DNA from: DAOQAU01 sp035354275
GTDB lineage: Bacteria > Cyanobacteriota > Vampirovibrionia > Gastranaerophilales > Gastranaerophilaceae
Length of the DNA stretch: 64,000 nt
Reading direction: 5' to 3'
Assembly (NCBI GenBank): GCA_035354275.1
Contig: DAOQAU010000001.1
Span: 1-64,000 of the forward strand
Under the pieces are notes generated by a model that worked only from the letters and a program-made list of their open reading frames with translations, did no database searches and was not told the origin of the DNA. The position numbers were made by a program, and so were the translations under genes. Numbering within the stretch: the stretch's first letter is position 1; each line of letters starts with the position of its first letter. Below, piece by piece: positions 15,250 to 24,486 of the stretch.

Positions 15250-15984
15250 TTGCCGCATTTTTTCATAAGCTCAGATTCAATAACAGAAGGAATTTTAACG
15301 ATTTCTGACGAAAATAATTATAAACATATCGCAAAATCTCTCAGAGCGAAAATCGGCGAAAAGCTTTTGTTTATTGACGAAAAACAAATTCAACACGAAG
15401 GGATTGTGCAGAAAATAACTTCAAAATTGATTGAAGTTAAAATAACAAAAAGCGCGAAATCCAATCGTAAATTGGATTTTGCGCTCTACCTCGCACAAAG
15501 CCCCCTTCGAAGCGATGCTCAAAGTCTAATTGTAGAAAAAGCAACAGAGCTTGGAGTAGCGGGGTTATATCCGATTTTAACGGATAACTGCGCACTGAAT
15601 AAAGAAGTAATAAACAAGAAAATTCCAAAATGGCAAAAGACCATGGCAGAGGCTTCAAAGCAGTGCGAAAGGGCTGATGTTCCCACTTGTTTTGAACATG
15701 CAACCATACAAACTCTTTTTGAAAAAGGCAGCTTTGACAGGATTTTTGCGTTTGTTGAAAGAAAAGCGTGTTACAATTTAAAAGAGTATTTGAGAAAAAA
15801 CCCGATAAAAAAAAGTGAAAAAATTCTTGTTATAATAGGACCTGAAGGCGGATTTTCTCAAGACGAACTTGAATTTTTTAAACAAAACAAAATTCCTATG
15901 CTTTCTTTGGGTAATTTAATTTTAAAAGCAGAAACCGCCGCATTCGTGGCACTTGGAAACATAATTTATGAATACAGTAATTGA
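15250..15984 (+). CDS. rsmE: 16S rRNA (uracil-1498-N3)-methyltransferase
   Basis: A 244-residue SPOUT-class enzyme that methylates U1498 in 16S rRNA. Visible family features are LAQSPLRSDAQSLIVEKATELGV in the centre and the C-terminal trefoil-knot SAM site IGPEGGFSQDE followed by LSLGNLILKAETAA. The start is TTG 15250 with AAAGGA about 7 nt upstream; there is no better in-frame ATG. Its last 17 bases overlap the start of the CCA-transferase gene, so the two are cotranscribed. An almost perfect 16-bp inverted repeat (15451-15485) lies inside the coding region. Confidence 0.93.
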   Translation: MPHFFISSDSITEGILTISDENNYKHIAKSLRAKIGEKLLFIDEKQIQHEGIVQKITSKLIEVKITKSAKSNRKLDFALYLAQSPLRSDAQSLIVEKATELGVAGLYPILTDNCALNKEVINKKIPKWQKTMAEASKQCERADVPTCFEHATIQTLFEKGSFDRIFAFVERKACYNLKEYLRKNPIKKSEKILVIIGPEGGFSQDELEFFKQNKIPMLSLGNLILKAETAAFVALGNIIYEYSN

Positions 15985-17383
15985 GAAAATTAAAAAAGAC
16001 AAAATTATAAAAAAAATTAAAACACATTGTAAAGCTGCGCAAGTTTACCTTGTGGGCGGCACTATAAGAGATTTTTATCTCGGGTTGGAAAATTTTGACA
16101 AAGACATTGTAATAGATAAAATTAACGCAAAAGATTTTGCAAAAAATCTTGCAAAAAGCCTTGACGCAACATTTGTTCCCTTGGATGAAGAAAATAAAAT
16201 TTACAGGCTTGTTTTAAAAGATAAAATTAATTACATAGACATTGCAAATATTATCGGAAACTCTATTGAAGACGATTTAAAACGCAGAGATTTGACGATA
16301 AATTCTGTTGCAATAAATTTAAAAACATTTGAAATAATTGATATTACAGGCGGCGTTAAGGATTTAGAAAATAAAAAAATTAAACATATATCAGAGCAGA
16401 ATTTTGTTGATGATCCCCTAAGATTGCTTCGCGCCTATAGATTTGGGGCTGTTTTAGGATTTAAAATTGATGACGGGCTTCAAAAAATTATCACACGCCA
16501 TGCTGCCAAAATACAAAAGCCTGCCGTTGAGCGTATAAATTATGAACTTTTAAAGCTTTTTGAAGGAAGATTTAGCAGCCAAATTCTTTTTGAAATGGAT
16601 AAATCGGGGCTTTTGGAAGAAATTTTACCTATAATAAAAGATTTAAAGAAAGTTCCGCCCAATTCTCACCACCATTTGAACCTTTTTGACCACTCGATAG
16701 AAACGGTAAAACAAATCCAAAGAATTTACGAAGAAAGTTCAAATGAGGTTAAATTACATCTTGAAAAACACGACTTTGGCGGAGCTTCAAGACTTGCTCA
16801 TTTAAAATTTGCGGGGTTTTTGCACGATATAGGAAAATTTGAAACCTGGACAATCGAAGAGGAAACGGGCAGACACAGGTTTATTAAGCACGACGATTTA
16901 GGCTCAAAAATGGCTATTGAATTTTTGAAAAAAAATAAGTTTTCCAAAAAACAGATTGACTATATTTCAAAGATGATTAAACTGCATATATATCCTTCTC
17001 ATGTGATTAAAAACCCTGAAATAAACGAAAAACTTTACATGCGCTTAATCAGAAAAATGAAAGAGAATGTGATTGATATTATTATTCTTGCGATGGCAGA
17101 CAGGTACTCTGCAAGAGGCGTTGAAATAACAGATGAAATAGTAAACAAAAATATATCGGATTTAAATTTGCTTTTGGAGTTTTATTTAAAAATAAAAGAC
17201 GAGCTTAAACCTTTACCGAAATTGCTCTCAGGTGATGAGATAATGGAAATTTTAAACATAAAACCTTCAAAAGAACTGGGTGAAATTATCAAAAAGCTTC
17301 ACGAATCCCAGCTTTCAGGCGAAATTCAAACAAAAGAAGAAGCGCTAAATTTTATTCAAAATTTTACCGCCAAGAACACTTAA
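15968..17383 (+). CDS. cca: tRNA nucleotidyltransferase (CCA-adding or A-adding) with HD domain
   Basis: A 471-residue class II nucleotidyltransferase. The head domain has LVGGTIRDFYLG, the metal-binding FDKDIVID, RRDLTINSVA and the tRNA-recognition RLLRAYRF. An HD phosphohydrolase domain follows in the C-terminal half (FLHDIGKFETW, HHHLNLFDHS). It adds or repairs the CCA end of tRNA; because the local tRNA-Asn gene does not encode CCA, such activity is required. Whether it adds all of CCA or only A cannot be decided here. It overlaps rsmE by 17 bp at its start and thiE by 39 bp at the convergent end. Confidence 0.92.
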   Translation: MNTVIEKIKKDKIIKKIKTHCKAAQVYLVGGTIRDFYLGLENFDKDIVIDKINAKDFAKNLAKSLDATFVPLDEENKIYRLVLKDKINYIDIANIIGNSIEDDLKRRDLTINSVAINLKTFEIIDITGGVKDLENKKIKHISEQNFVDDPLRLLRAYRFGAVLGFKIDDGLQKIITRHAAKIQKPAVERINYELLKLFEGRFSSQILFEMDKSGLLEEILPIIKDLKKVPPNSHHHLNLFDHSIETVKQIQRIYEESSNEVKLHLEKHDFGGASRLAHLKFAGFLHDIGKFETWTIEEETGRHRFIKHDDLGSKMAIEFLKKNKFSKKQIDYISKMIKLHIYPSHVIKNPEINEKLYMRLIRKMKENVIDIIILAMADRYSARGVEITDEIVNKNISDLNLLLEFYLKIKDELKPLPKLLSGDEIMEILNIKPSKELGEIIKKLHESQLSGEIQTKEEALNFIQNFTAKNT

Positions 17384-18388
17384 AAATTCTTCTGCCGATT
17401 TTTGGGGGGATTTAGCATTTATTATTGCTCTTACAACAGCAATTCTTTTTGCGCCGACACCTAGAACCTTATCAACATTTGCCCCGTCAATTCCTCCGAT
17501 TGCAAAGAAAGGAATTTCAATATTTTCAGCCGCCCATTTAACATAATCAAGCCCGACGGCTTTTCTGCCTTGCTTTGTGGGGGTTTCAAAAACAGGCCCG
17601 ACACCGATATAGTCCGCGCCCTCTTCAACTGCTTTAAGGGCCTGCTCGGGCGCATGGGTGGACACACCTATAATCATACCTTCCCCTATCAACGCTCTTG
17701 CCGATTTTACATCCAAATCATCTTGACCCAAATGTACCCCGTCAGCTTCCAAAATCATTGCAATATCAACCCTGTCATTTACAATAAAAATTGCACCATA
17801 CTGCGCGCAAAGCTGTTTAACTTTTTTGCCCAGCTCTATTAGGTTTTTTGCGCTCATTGTTTTTTCTCTCAGCTGAACAATCTCAACTCCGCCTTCAAGT
17901 GCTGATGCAACCGCATCCAAAAATTCGTCTTGCGTTTCAAATTTGTCCGAATTTGTCACCAGATACAAACGTTTATCCGAAAGCTTAATCGAACTAAAAT
18001 TTTCCTTTAATTTTTCCCACATAATTTTTTCCAAAGTGTAGGATGTATATCTTAATTTTTCAAAAACTTTTACGTTATCAGAGCTTTGTCCGGAATATTC
18101 CGCAAGGGTTCTTAATGCCTGCTGAAGCCTTTTTATATTTGCCTTAAAAATATTTTCAACATCGGTTCTTTTGGTGGGATTTGAAATATCAACCCCGACG
18201 TCATTTTGAGTGTCTCTTGATTTAAGGCATTTGTCGTAATCTTCTTGCTGAAAAGCACAAATTTTATGTCTTATGTTTTTTAATTTTTCGGACAAGTCGA
18301 AATCATCGAGCAAAAAACGTGCAATTTCTTCCAAAATCCTTGAAGCTTCTGCGGCTCTGTTTAAATTTGCATCGATTATTCTTTTCAA
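17345..18388 (-). CDS. thiE: Thiamine-phosphate synthase with N-terminal extension
   Basis: A 347-residue two-domain protein. Residues ~1-130 (RIIDANLNRAAEASRILEEIARF..LQQALRTLAEYS) are the additional helical domain found in cyanobacterial-type ThiE. Residues ~140-347 are the TIM-barrel synthase, with VEIVQLREK, FIVNDRVDIAMILEADGVHLGQDD, GADYIGVGPVFETPTK and FFAIGGI. It joins HMP-pyrophosphate and thiazole phosphate to make thiamine phosphate. The start is TTG 18388, supported by AAGGAAG about 6 nt upstream. I saw no TPP riboswitch upstream. The two-domain form supports cyanobacterial ancestry. Confidence 0.95.
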   Translation of the reverse strand: MKRIIDANLNRAAEASRILEEIARFLLDDFDLSEKLKNIRHKICAFQQEDYDKCLKSRDTQNDVGVDISNPTKRTDVENIFKANIKRLQQALRTLAEYSGQSSDNVKVFEKLRYTSYTLEKIMWEKLKENFSSIKLSDKRLYLVTNSDKFETQDEFLDAVASALEGGVEIVQLREKTMSAKNLIELGKKVKQLCAQYGAIFIVNDRVDIAMILEADGVHLGQDDLDVKSARALIGEGMIIGVSTHAPEQALKAVEEGADYIGVGPVFETPTKQGRKAVGLDYVKWAAENIEIPFFAIGGIDGANVDKVLGVGAKRIAVVRAIINAKSPQKSAEEFLSVLGGKILNKI

Positions 18389-18520
18389 TATAATCTTCCT
18401 TTTAATAAATCCCCTAACTGATTATATAACAAAGAGTGAGCAAAATTCCACAAGATTTAATTAAAATTTTTAAAAATACCTTTGAGTCTTTGTAAAAAAG
18501 TTTAACCAGAAAGGAAAGTG

Positions 18521-19108
18521 ATGCTTGGGAAATTGCCTTATAAAAAAATTCCTATGGAAGAACTTGTTATGCTTTCCCAAAAAAGCGATTACAGGGCACT
18601 TGAAGAATTAATCAAACGTGAACAAAAAAATATTTTTGCAGCTTTTTCCTATCTCAGCAAAAAAAGAGAAAACATTGCAGATTTAACCCAAGAAGCTCTT
18701 TTGAGAATGGCAAGGGGAATTTCAAATCTTAAAAACCCCAAAACCTTTAAAAGTTGGCTAAATCAAATCGTAACAAACCTTTTTTACGACGACCTGCGAA
18801 AATCAACCCGCAGACCCGAAACCATTTCAATAGACAACGATGAAAACGAAAACCCATATCACACACAAATCCCGGATACAAAGCATCGTCCTATGGAAAA
18901 AATTATGTCATCGGAATTAGACAGACTTATAAAAGAAGAAATACAAAATCTGCCCGACCATTTCAGAATTGCGATTATCCTAAGAGAACTTCAGGGCTTG
19001 ACTTACGAAGAAATAGCAAACGCAACAAACACCAATGTCGGAACAGTTAAATCAAGAATCGCAAGGGCAAGAGAAAAACTACAAGACGGACTCAAACATT
19101 ATATATAA
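18521..19108 (+). CDS. ECF-type RNA polymerase sigma factor
   Basis: A 195-residue sigma-70-family factor with region 2 (NIADLTQEALLRMARGISNL..FKSWLNQIVTNLFYDDLRK) and region 4 helix-turn-helix (FRIAIILRELQGLTYEEIANATN..GTVKSRIARAREKL), and no regions 1 or 3, so it belongs to the extracytoplasmic-function group. ATG 18521 is chosen because AAAGGAAAG lies just upstream; the adjacent GTG 18518 would move the start by one codon only. The next gene, 11 bp away, encodes its likely membrane anti-sigma factor. The stimulus is unknown. Confidence 0.92.
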   Translation: MLGKLPYKKIPMEELVMLSQKSDYRALEELIKREQKNIFAAFSYLSKKRENIADLTQEALLRMARGISNLKNPKTFKSWLNQIVTNLFYDDLRKSTRRPETISIDNDENENPYHTQIPDTKHRPMEKIMSSELDRLIKEEIQNLPDHFRIAIILRELQGLTYEEIANATNTNVGTVKSRIARAREKLQDGLKHYI

Positions 19109-19119
19109 AGGAGTAAACT

Positions 19120-19671
19120 ATGACTATAAACCTCACCTGTACACAGGTAAGCGCGCTTTTATCTTTTTATCTTGACGACAGACTTAACCAGCAGCTTAAA
19201 CAGTTTGTCAAAGCTCACCTTGATATCTGCCCGACGTGCAGGGCAAAATTTGAAACTCTTAAAAAAATGGTAGAAAGCTTAAAAGAAGTCCATGAGAAAG
19301 TAGCGACAGTAGAATCTCAGGAAAAAGAAGCTTCAGAATCACCTCAATACAACGAATTCAGAACAAATTTATCCGCATACATAGACAATGAACTTTCAGA
19401 TGAAGAAAATATCAAAATTAAAAAATATGTAATTTCAAACCCTAAAGCAAGGCTTGAAATAGAAAATCTCTATGAATTTGAAAAAACTCTTCACAATTCT
19501 TTTGAAAGAATAAAAAACCACTCAAAAACAGACTTTTCAAAGCAAATTATGAGAAGAATAGATATTCAAGAAGAAATTAACACCCCTGATTCTTTTGCAA
19601 AAATAATCGCGATTTTCATCATTCTTTTTGCGGTTTGTACTTTAGGGATGCTTTTTATTTACTGGATTTGA
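19120..19671 (+). CDS. Membrane anti-sigma factor with duplicated ZAS-like domain
   Basis: A 183-residue protein with an N-terminal zinc-binding anti-sigma domain (ZAS: Cys7, His33, Cys37, Cys40 in KAHLDICPTC) and one C-terminal membrane helix (about 162-183). Residues ~85-135 look like a second copy of the same fold: LSFYLDDRL in copy one matches LSAYIDNEL in copy two, but copy two has lost all zinc ligands. It should bind and hold the ECF sigma factor at the membrane until signalled. It is translated from AAAGGAG 11 bp after the sigma gene, forming a two-gene operon. Confidence 0.88.
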   Translation: MTINLTCTQVSALLSFYLDDRLNQQLKQFVKAHLDICPTCRAKFETLKKMVESLKEVHEKVATVESQEKEASESPQYNEFRTNLSAYIDNELSDEENIKIKKYVISNPKARLEIENLYEFEKTLHNSFERIKNHSKTDFSKQIMRRIDIQEEINTPDSFAKIIAIFIILFAVCTLGMLFIYWI

Positions 19672-20736
19672 TTACAACAACATTTCTTCAAAATTCACAG
19701 TATCGTTGTAGCTGAACATGTGGATAAATGTATAAAGTGCTTCTGCAGAGAACTTTCTTGTACCAAGCTGAAGCATAATTCGAAGTGCTTCTTTTGTATT
19801 TTTTATATTATATTCGGTTCTGTTTGAAGTTATATTGTCAAAACAGTTACAAACATTTACTATTTGAGCCTCAACATTTATGCTGTCCCCTGATTTTCCT
19901 ATAGGATACCCCGAACCGTCATTGTTTTCATGGTGTTCAAGTGCCACTCTGGCAATATTTTCGGGTAAATCCATTTCATGTTTAATTATTTTATAACCTA
20001 TTCTGGTATGATTTTGAATAGCTTTGTGCTCATAACTTGAAAGATTGCTTTTTAAAAGCAAATCTTGAGGAATTTTTGTTTTTCCTATGTCGTGCAAAAG
20101 CCCTGCAAGCACTACATCATTTATCAAATCCTCATTAAGTCCCATTTTTTTTGCCACTGCTCCGGATAGAATCGCAGTATTAAGAGCATGGCATTTTTTG
20201 TATTCACCCAATAATTTAAGCTGGGAAAACAAAAATACATCGTTATTTTCAAATATAATATCCTGAATTATTTTGTCACGAACATTTGCAAACATTCCAA
20301 GCATTTCCAACGGAGGCTTTTCTTCCATCATTTCAAGAATATTGTTGTAAAACGCCTTAATCTTAATCTGGGTTTGAGGGTCTATTTTTGCACGCTTATT
20401 AACAGGTCCTTTGTAACTCATAATATCTATGTCATCAACAGAAAGTTTTGTTTTTGTAATTTTACTTGAAGGATTCATGTCAAAAACTTCGACAACAACC
20501 TTTGGTTTTTCCGGCTTAACCTCTTTTTCTACAGGCTTTGCCTCAACAACTCTGGCTTCTGCAGGAACAGCCTGAATTTCATCGTCTCTGTAAAGAACAG
20601 TCATATGCCTTAATTGCAGGAGTTTCCCGGGAGTTAAAACCTCTCCGGCAGAAAATAATTTTTCGCCAAACTCTGAATAAATATTGAATGGCAATATTTT
20701 ATAATTTATTATCTCTTCTGTTGAAACCAGTTTCAT
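19672..20736 (-). CDS. HD-GYP domain phosphohydrolase
   Basis: A 354-residue protein. An N-terminal region with KLFSAGEVLTPGKLLQL is seen in several HD-GYP proteins, followed by a Val/Lys/Pro-rich linker. The catalytic domain has LLHDIGKTKIP, HHENNDGSGYP (the GYP motif) and AQIVNVCNCFDNIT. HD-GYP proteins hydrolyse cyclic di-GMP, so this is a probable second-messenger enzyme; activity is inferred from intact HD and GYP residues. It is convergent with the anti-sigma gene, with the stops adjacent. GAAGGAT lies upstream of the ATG and TATAAT about 18 nt upstream. Confidence 0.88.
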   Translation of the reverse strand: MKLVSTEEIINYKILPFNIYSEFGEKLFSAGEVLTPGKLLQLRHMTVLYRDDEIQAVPAEARVVEAKPVEKEVKPEKPKVVVEVFDMNPSSKITKTKLSVDDIDIMSYKGPVNKRAKIDPQTQIKIKAFYNNILEMMEEKPPLEMLGMFANVRDKIIQDIIFENNDVFLFSQLKLLGEYKKCHALNTAILSGAVAKKMGLNEDLINDVVLAGLLHDIGKTKIPQDLLLKSNLSSYEHKAIQNHTRIGYKIIKHEMDLPENIARVALEHHENNDGSGYPIGKSGDSINVEAQIVNVCNCFDNITSNRTEYNIKNTKEALRIMLQLGTRKFSAEALYTFIHMFSYNDTVNFEEMLL

Positions 20737-20855
20737 ATTCTATCCTTCACAAATATTATAGCAGATTTTCAATACAAAAAACTATACGTTTAGATGAAAT
20801 TTTACATTGTGGTAGAAACACTTTTTGTATTCATTGTAGTTATTTTCTCTTTTAT

Positions 20856-21287
20856 ATTTTTCTTTCGGTACTTTTTGGTGGCAAAAAGTACCGCAAAAAG
20901 CCACGACACGGATCTTCGTTCGCTAACTATTACTAAACTCAACCCAAGCTCGCGAACTCGTGCCTTCGGCACTCAAACACACTCGCTTTGCCGTTGTTTC
21001 GTTAAGTAATAATTGCTCACTCCGATACGGTCGGGGGTAAATGCTTAAGGGGGTTCGGGGCGTAGCCCTGACGCTTTGGCATTTTGTTCGCGGTTTTTTT
21101 CTTTTCTTGCCTTCTTTTGCCTGAAACTTGTTTCAGTGCAAAATGGCGTCACGAAGAGTGACTACCGTCTGGTTTCTTTTCTTTTTGCCTACTTTTGCCG
21201 AAATCTGTGATTTCGTGCAAAATGGCCTCACGTTGTGAGAAATCGCGACAAAAAAAGAAAAGAAATGAGACAAAATAAGAGGTAGCC
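20856..21287. repeat. Large dispersed intergenic repeat, copy B
   Basis: The whole 20737-21365 spacer lacks a gene and is filled by this element. The left end folds as CGGTACTTTTTG/CAAAAAGTACCG (12 bp, 20867-20894). The core (20917-21092) matches copy A at 7477-7640, including a clean GTGCC-TTC-GGCAC hairpin. The right part holds further small hairpins (CTGAAAC/GTTTCAG) and ends with the TTTCTTTTC..GAAAAGAAA pair also seen in copy A. No transposase or open frame of note. Confidence 0.8.
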
Positions 21288-21365
21288 AGGTAAAAAACAT
21301 AAAAAAAACAATATTTTAATGGGCTTTATTTATATACATTGCCAAAATATTATTAATTTACTATT

Positions 21366-21680
21366 TTAATTATTTTGCGCAAGCGTATCCTGACGAATAA
21401 ATTCACAAATTTCTTCAAGCTTTTTGTCTTCCATTGCCTCAATTAAATCATCAACTGTTTTTATTGTTTTAAGCTCAAATCCTAATTCCGCATAAAGCAC
21501 GCAATCGTTACAAAGCCTGTAATCCCCGTATTGGATTGAACCAGCAAGACACTTGAACTTTCCGCAACAATCGCAGTCAAAAAAATCATTTACAATATCA
21601 GGATTTTCTTGAATATCGTCAAGCCGCATTTGCTCGACTACCTCCTGCATTTGTTTTACAATTTTTTCTCTTGATTTCAT
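21366..21680 (-). CDS. Small zinc-ribbon-like protein
   Basis: A 104-residue protein I cannot name. A four-cysteine cluster in the centre (CDCCGKFKCLAG..LCNDC) looks like a treble-clef or zinc-ribbon site flanked by charged helices. The start ATG abuts the pdxJ stop codon directly (TAA-ATG), so it is the third gene of the TPR-pdxJ operon and probably translated by coupling. No membrane segment. Role unknown. Confidence 0.65.
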   Translation of the reverse strand: MKSREKIVKQMQEVVEQMRLDDIQENPDIVNDFFDCDCCGKFKCLAGSIQYGDYRLCNDCVLYAELGFELKTIKTVDDLIEAMEDKKLEEICEFIRQDTLAQNN

Positions 21681-22391
21681 TTATTCAACCAACTCTTTCA
21701 TTTCTTTGACTGCTTTTTCTAACCCCACATAAATCGCCCTTGAAATAATGCTGTGTCCTATATTCAACTCAACAAGGTTTGGGATTTCCTTCATTCTGTG
21801 AACATTTTTGTAATTAAGCCCGTGACCTGCATTAACTTTTAACCCCAAAGATTGCGCTAATGAGGCGGAATTTTTAAGTTTTAAAAACTCTTCTTCCTCA
21901 TTCTCTCTTTCGAAGGCTTCAGAATAAGCCCCCGTGTGGAGTTCGATAAATTCCGCTCCTGTTTCAAAGGCTGCTTGAACCTGTTTTTCGTCGGGGTTAA
22001 TAAAAAGGCTTACGGCAATTCCTGCATCATTTAAAGGTTTTACGAATTTTTTTGCGCGCTCAAGTTGGGAAAAAACGTCCAACCCGCCTTCTGTTGTAAC
22101 TTCCTGTCTTTTTTCCGGCACTATACAGCAGGCGGAAGGTTTTAATTCAAGCGCTATTTTTTGCATCTCGTCTGTCATCGCCATTTCAAGGTTCATGCGT
22201 GTTTTCAAAACTTTTTTCAACGCCCGAACATCTGCGTCTTTTATATGTCTGCGGTCTTCTCGCAAATGTACAGTAATGCCGTCAACTCCGCACTTTTCAC
22301 AAATAAGCGCACATTCTATCAAATCCGGTTCAAAACCGCCTCTTGCGTTTCTCAGCGTTGCTATGTGATCAATATTTATTCCTAAAAGCAT
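21681..22391 (-). CDS. pdxJ: Pyridoxine 5'-phosphate synthase
   Basis: A 236-residue TIM-barrel enzyme that condenses 1-deoxyxylulose 5-phosphate with 3-amino-2-oxopropyl phosphate in the DXP-dependent vitamin B6 pathway. Family motifs are INIDHIATLRNARGG at the start, VDGITVHLREDRRHI, CIVPEKRQEVTTEGG, FIELHTGAYSEAF, LKVNAGHGLNY and ELNIGHSIISRAI. The start overlaps the stop of the upstream TPR gene by one base, and the following zinc-ribbon gene abuts its stop. Length is normal. Confidence 0.97.
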   Translation of the reverse strand: MLLGINIDHIATLRNARGGFEPDLIECALICEKCGVDGITVHLREDRRHIKDADVRALKKVLKTRMNLEMAMTDEMQKIALELKPSACCIVPEKRQEVTTEGGLDVFSQLERAKKFVKPLNDAGIAVSLFINPDEKQVQAAFETGAEFIELHTGAYSEAFERENEEEEFLKLKNSASLAQSLGLKVNAGHGLNYKNVHRMKEIPNLVELNIGHSIISRAIYVGLEKAVKEMKELVE

Positions 22392-23320
22392 TATTTTACC
22401 TCGATTTTATCTAATTCCTGTTTAACGGCTTTGGGCGAAAATGAAAGCGTTTTATACTGTTTAAGAGCATGTTTAAGAGCTTTGACATAATCCTCGTTGT
22501 TTCCCTGAAGCTTGTATATTTGAGCCAAAACATAATATAAATCAGCTTTATCAGGATTCTCCGTTATCGCATGCTCAATCAATTTTTGCGCCTCTTGTAT
22601 TTCACCGGATTTAATCAAAATTTTTGAATATATTTTATAGGCTTCAATGTCTAAAGGATTAAGCTCAAGGGTTTTTTGCAAATTTTCGACTGCAAGCTCC
22701 ATTTCGCCTTCTTCAAAGGCAATAGAAGCAATATTAAAATATGCCCAACTGTATTCCGGGCAGACTTCAATAACTTTGTAGTATTTTTCTTTTGCCTCTT
22801 CGGTTTCCCCTTTGTTTTTATGAATGTATCCCAAATAAAAGTATGCAAAAACATCGCAAGGATTGTATTCAAGTGCTTTGTTAAAACATTTTGCCGCAGG
22901 TTCGTATTTGCCCTGTTTAAAAAAACAAAGCCCAAGATTAAAATAGCTGTTTGAATCGTCTTTGTCTTTTGTAAGGACTTTTTTGAAGCACTCGATTGCC
23001 TTATCGTATTCCTGCTTGTCAATGTAAACAAGCCCCAAATTGTAGTAAAAATCAGTTTCATCGGGCGATATTTCTGTTGCTTTTTTATAGTAATGTATTG
23101 CATTATCAAGTTTTTTTAATTTTTCAAAAACAATTCCCAAATTGTAAAAAAGCCCCGCATCTGTGGGGAAAACTCCCGACAAGAACAAAAACTGTTTAAG
23201 TGCTTCCTCGTTAAATCCGTTGTCAAGCAGCAAAACTGCAAGCCTACGCCTTGCCTGATAATTTGACGAATCAGACTTTAAAATTTCCTGTAATTCTTCT
23301 ATTTCTTCAACAGCAGACAT
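22391..23320 (-). CDS. Tetratricopeptide repeat protein
   Basis: About 309 residues consisting almost wholly of seven to eight consecutive TPR units (pattern A-x-x-x-YN/FN-LG-x-x-x-x-x-x-x-x-A-x-x-x-Y/F-x-K-A). Examples are LFYNLGIVFEKLKKLDNAIHY and SYFNLGLCFFKQGKYEPAAKC, each within a 34-residue period. TPR arrays mediate protein-protein contacts; the partner is unknown. ATG 23320 (MSAVEEIEEL) is preferred over TTG 23338 because GGGGA is 5 nt upstream of it. First gene of the operon with pdxJ and the zinc-ribbon gene. Confidence 0.88.
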   Translation of the reverse strand: MSAVEEIEELQEILKSDSSNYQARRRLAVLLLDNGFNEEALKQFLFLSGVFPTDAGLFYNLGIVFEKLKKLDNAIHYYKKATEISPDETDFYYNLGLVYIDKQEYDKAIECFKKVLTKDKDDSNSYFNLGLCFFKQGKYEPAAKCFNKALEYNPCDVFAYFYLGYIHKNKGETEEAKEKYYKVIEVCPEYSWAYFNIASIAFEEGEMELAVENLQKTLELNPLDIEAYKIYSKILIKSGEIQEAQKLIEHAITENPDKADLYYVLAQIYKLQGNNEDYVKALKHALKQYKTLSFSPKAVKQELDKIEVK

Positions 23321-23534
23321 ATTTCCCCAAAAAATCAATATAACAAGTTAAGTATAACATGTTTTTAAAAATGTGTCATTCTGTTAAATCAAAAGACAAT
23401 AACTGGAATATGCTTATAAAAGAGATTCTTCGCTACGGACTAAAATGAAAAATAAACCTTTAATATGCTCAGCCTTTTAGCCAAATTTCGCTAATTAATA
23501 ATTTGGCTTAATAATTTAAATATAGCGCAAACGC

Positions 23535-23619
<85 letters not shown>

Positions 23620-23664
23620 GTGCTATTATTTAATTAATAAATTAATTTGAGGATTTTTTACTGA

Positions 23665-24438
23665 GTGATAAAATTTACTAAAAATACAAAAGTGTCAACA
23701 ATGTCTCAGGGTTATACAGGCTTTACTCTTGCAGAGGTTTTGATAACTTTGACGATAATCGGTGTGGTTGCAGCACTTACGGTGCCGAATTTATATGCGT
23801 ATTATCAAAAAACACAATATGTAACGCAACTTAAAAAAGTTTATTCAGAGATTTCGCAAGCAATAAAACTTTTAATGGCAGATGAGGGAGTTAATAAATT
23901 GTCAGCTTCAAATACTTTGACTTTTGATGAAGTATCTGATTATGACGAGTTTATTCAAGGATTAGGGGATAATTTCTTTAAAAAATACTTCAAGGTAATC
24001 AAAGATTGCGGAACTGGGTATGAATGTTTTGCGAATAATTATAAGACAATTGATGAAAATAATTTCAGTGGCATCACTTGCAGTTATAGTGTCATTATTG
24101 CAAGCGGTGCAAGTATTTGCACTAGTCAGATTGCATCTCCTTCTATGCCGGGAGATTTTTTTGTTGATATAAACGGACTAAATCCACCAAATGTAGCAGG
24201 CAGAGATCTTTTTAGTTTTTCGTATTACCATGATGGGTCTATAGATTCATTCGTTTCTCCAGAATGTAGAAAAGGAGTACCTAATTCTTCAGGATTACTT
24301 TGTTTTGGTCATAACTCTCCAAAAGAGGCTCGAGACTATTTTTTTGATAATGGAGAGGGCACGGGTTGCTTAAAAAGCACTTACGGGGTCGGCTGTTTTG
24401 CTAAGATTCTAAATGATAACTGGAAGATGGATTACTAA
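23665..24438 (+). CDS. Type IV pilin/pseudopilin-like protein
   Basis: A 257-residue protein with a class III signal (basic leader ending YTG, then FTLAEVLITLTIIGVVAALTVP; Glu at +5) and a globular domain with several cysteines. The late motif VDINGLNPPNVAGRDLF and the terminal NDNWKMDY are shared with the gene at 10456-11349. GTG 23665 is taken as start with TTGAGG about 13 nt upstream; ATG 23701 would leave a shorter leader and remains possible. Probably exported through a type IV pilus or type II-like system. The AAT microsatellite upstream could modulate expression. Confidence 0.8.
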   Translation: MIKFTKNTKVSTMSQGYTGFTLAEVLITLTIIGVVAALTVPNLYAYYQKTQYVTQLKKVYSEISQAIKLLMADEGVNKLSASNTLTFDEVSDYDEFIQGLGDNFFKKYFKVIKDCGTGYECFANNYKTIDENNFSGITCSYSVIIASGASICTSQIASPSMPGDFFVDINGLNPPNVAGRDLFSFSYYHDGSIDSFVSPECRKGVPNSSGLLCFGHNSPKEARDYFFDNGEGTGCLKSTYGVGCFAKILNDNWKMDY

Positions 24439-24486
24439 ACACGTCATTGCAAGGGGGTAAATGCATTTTCGCTTTTTGTACCACAC

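Noticed and set aside
18389..18520. TPP riboswitch upstream of thiE
   Set aside because: The leader is short and AT-rich and lacks the CUGAGA-type conserved core.
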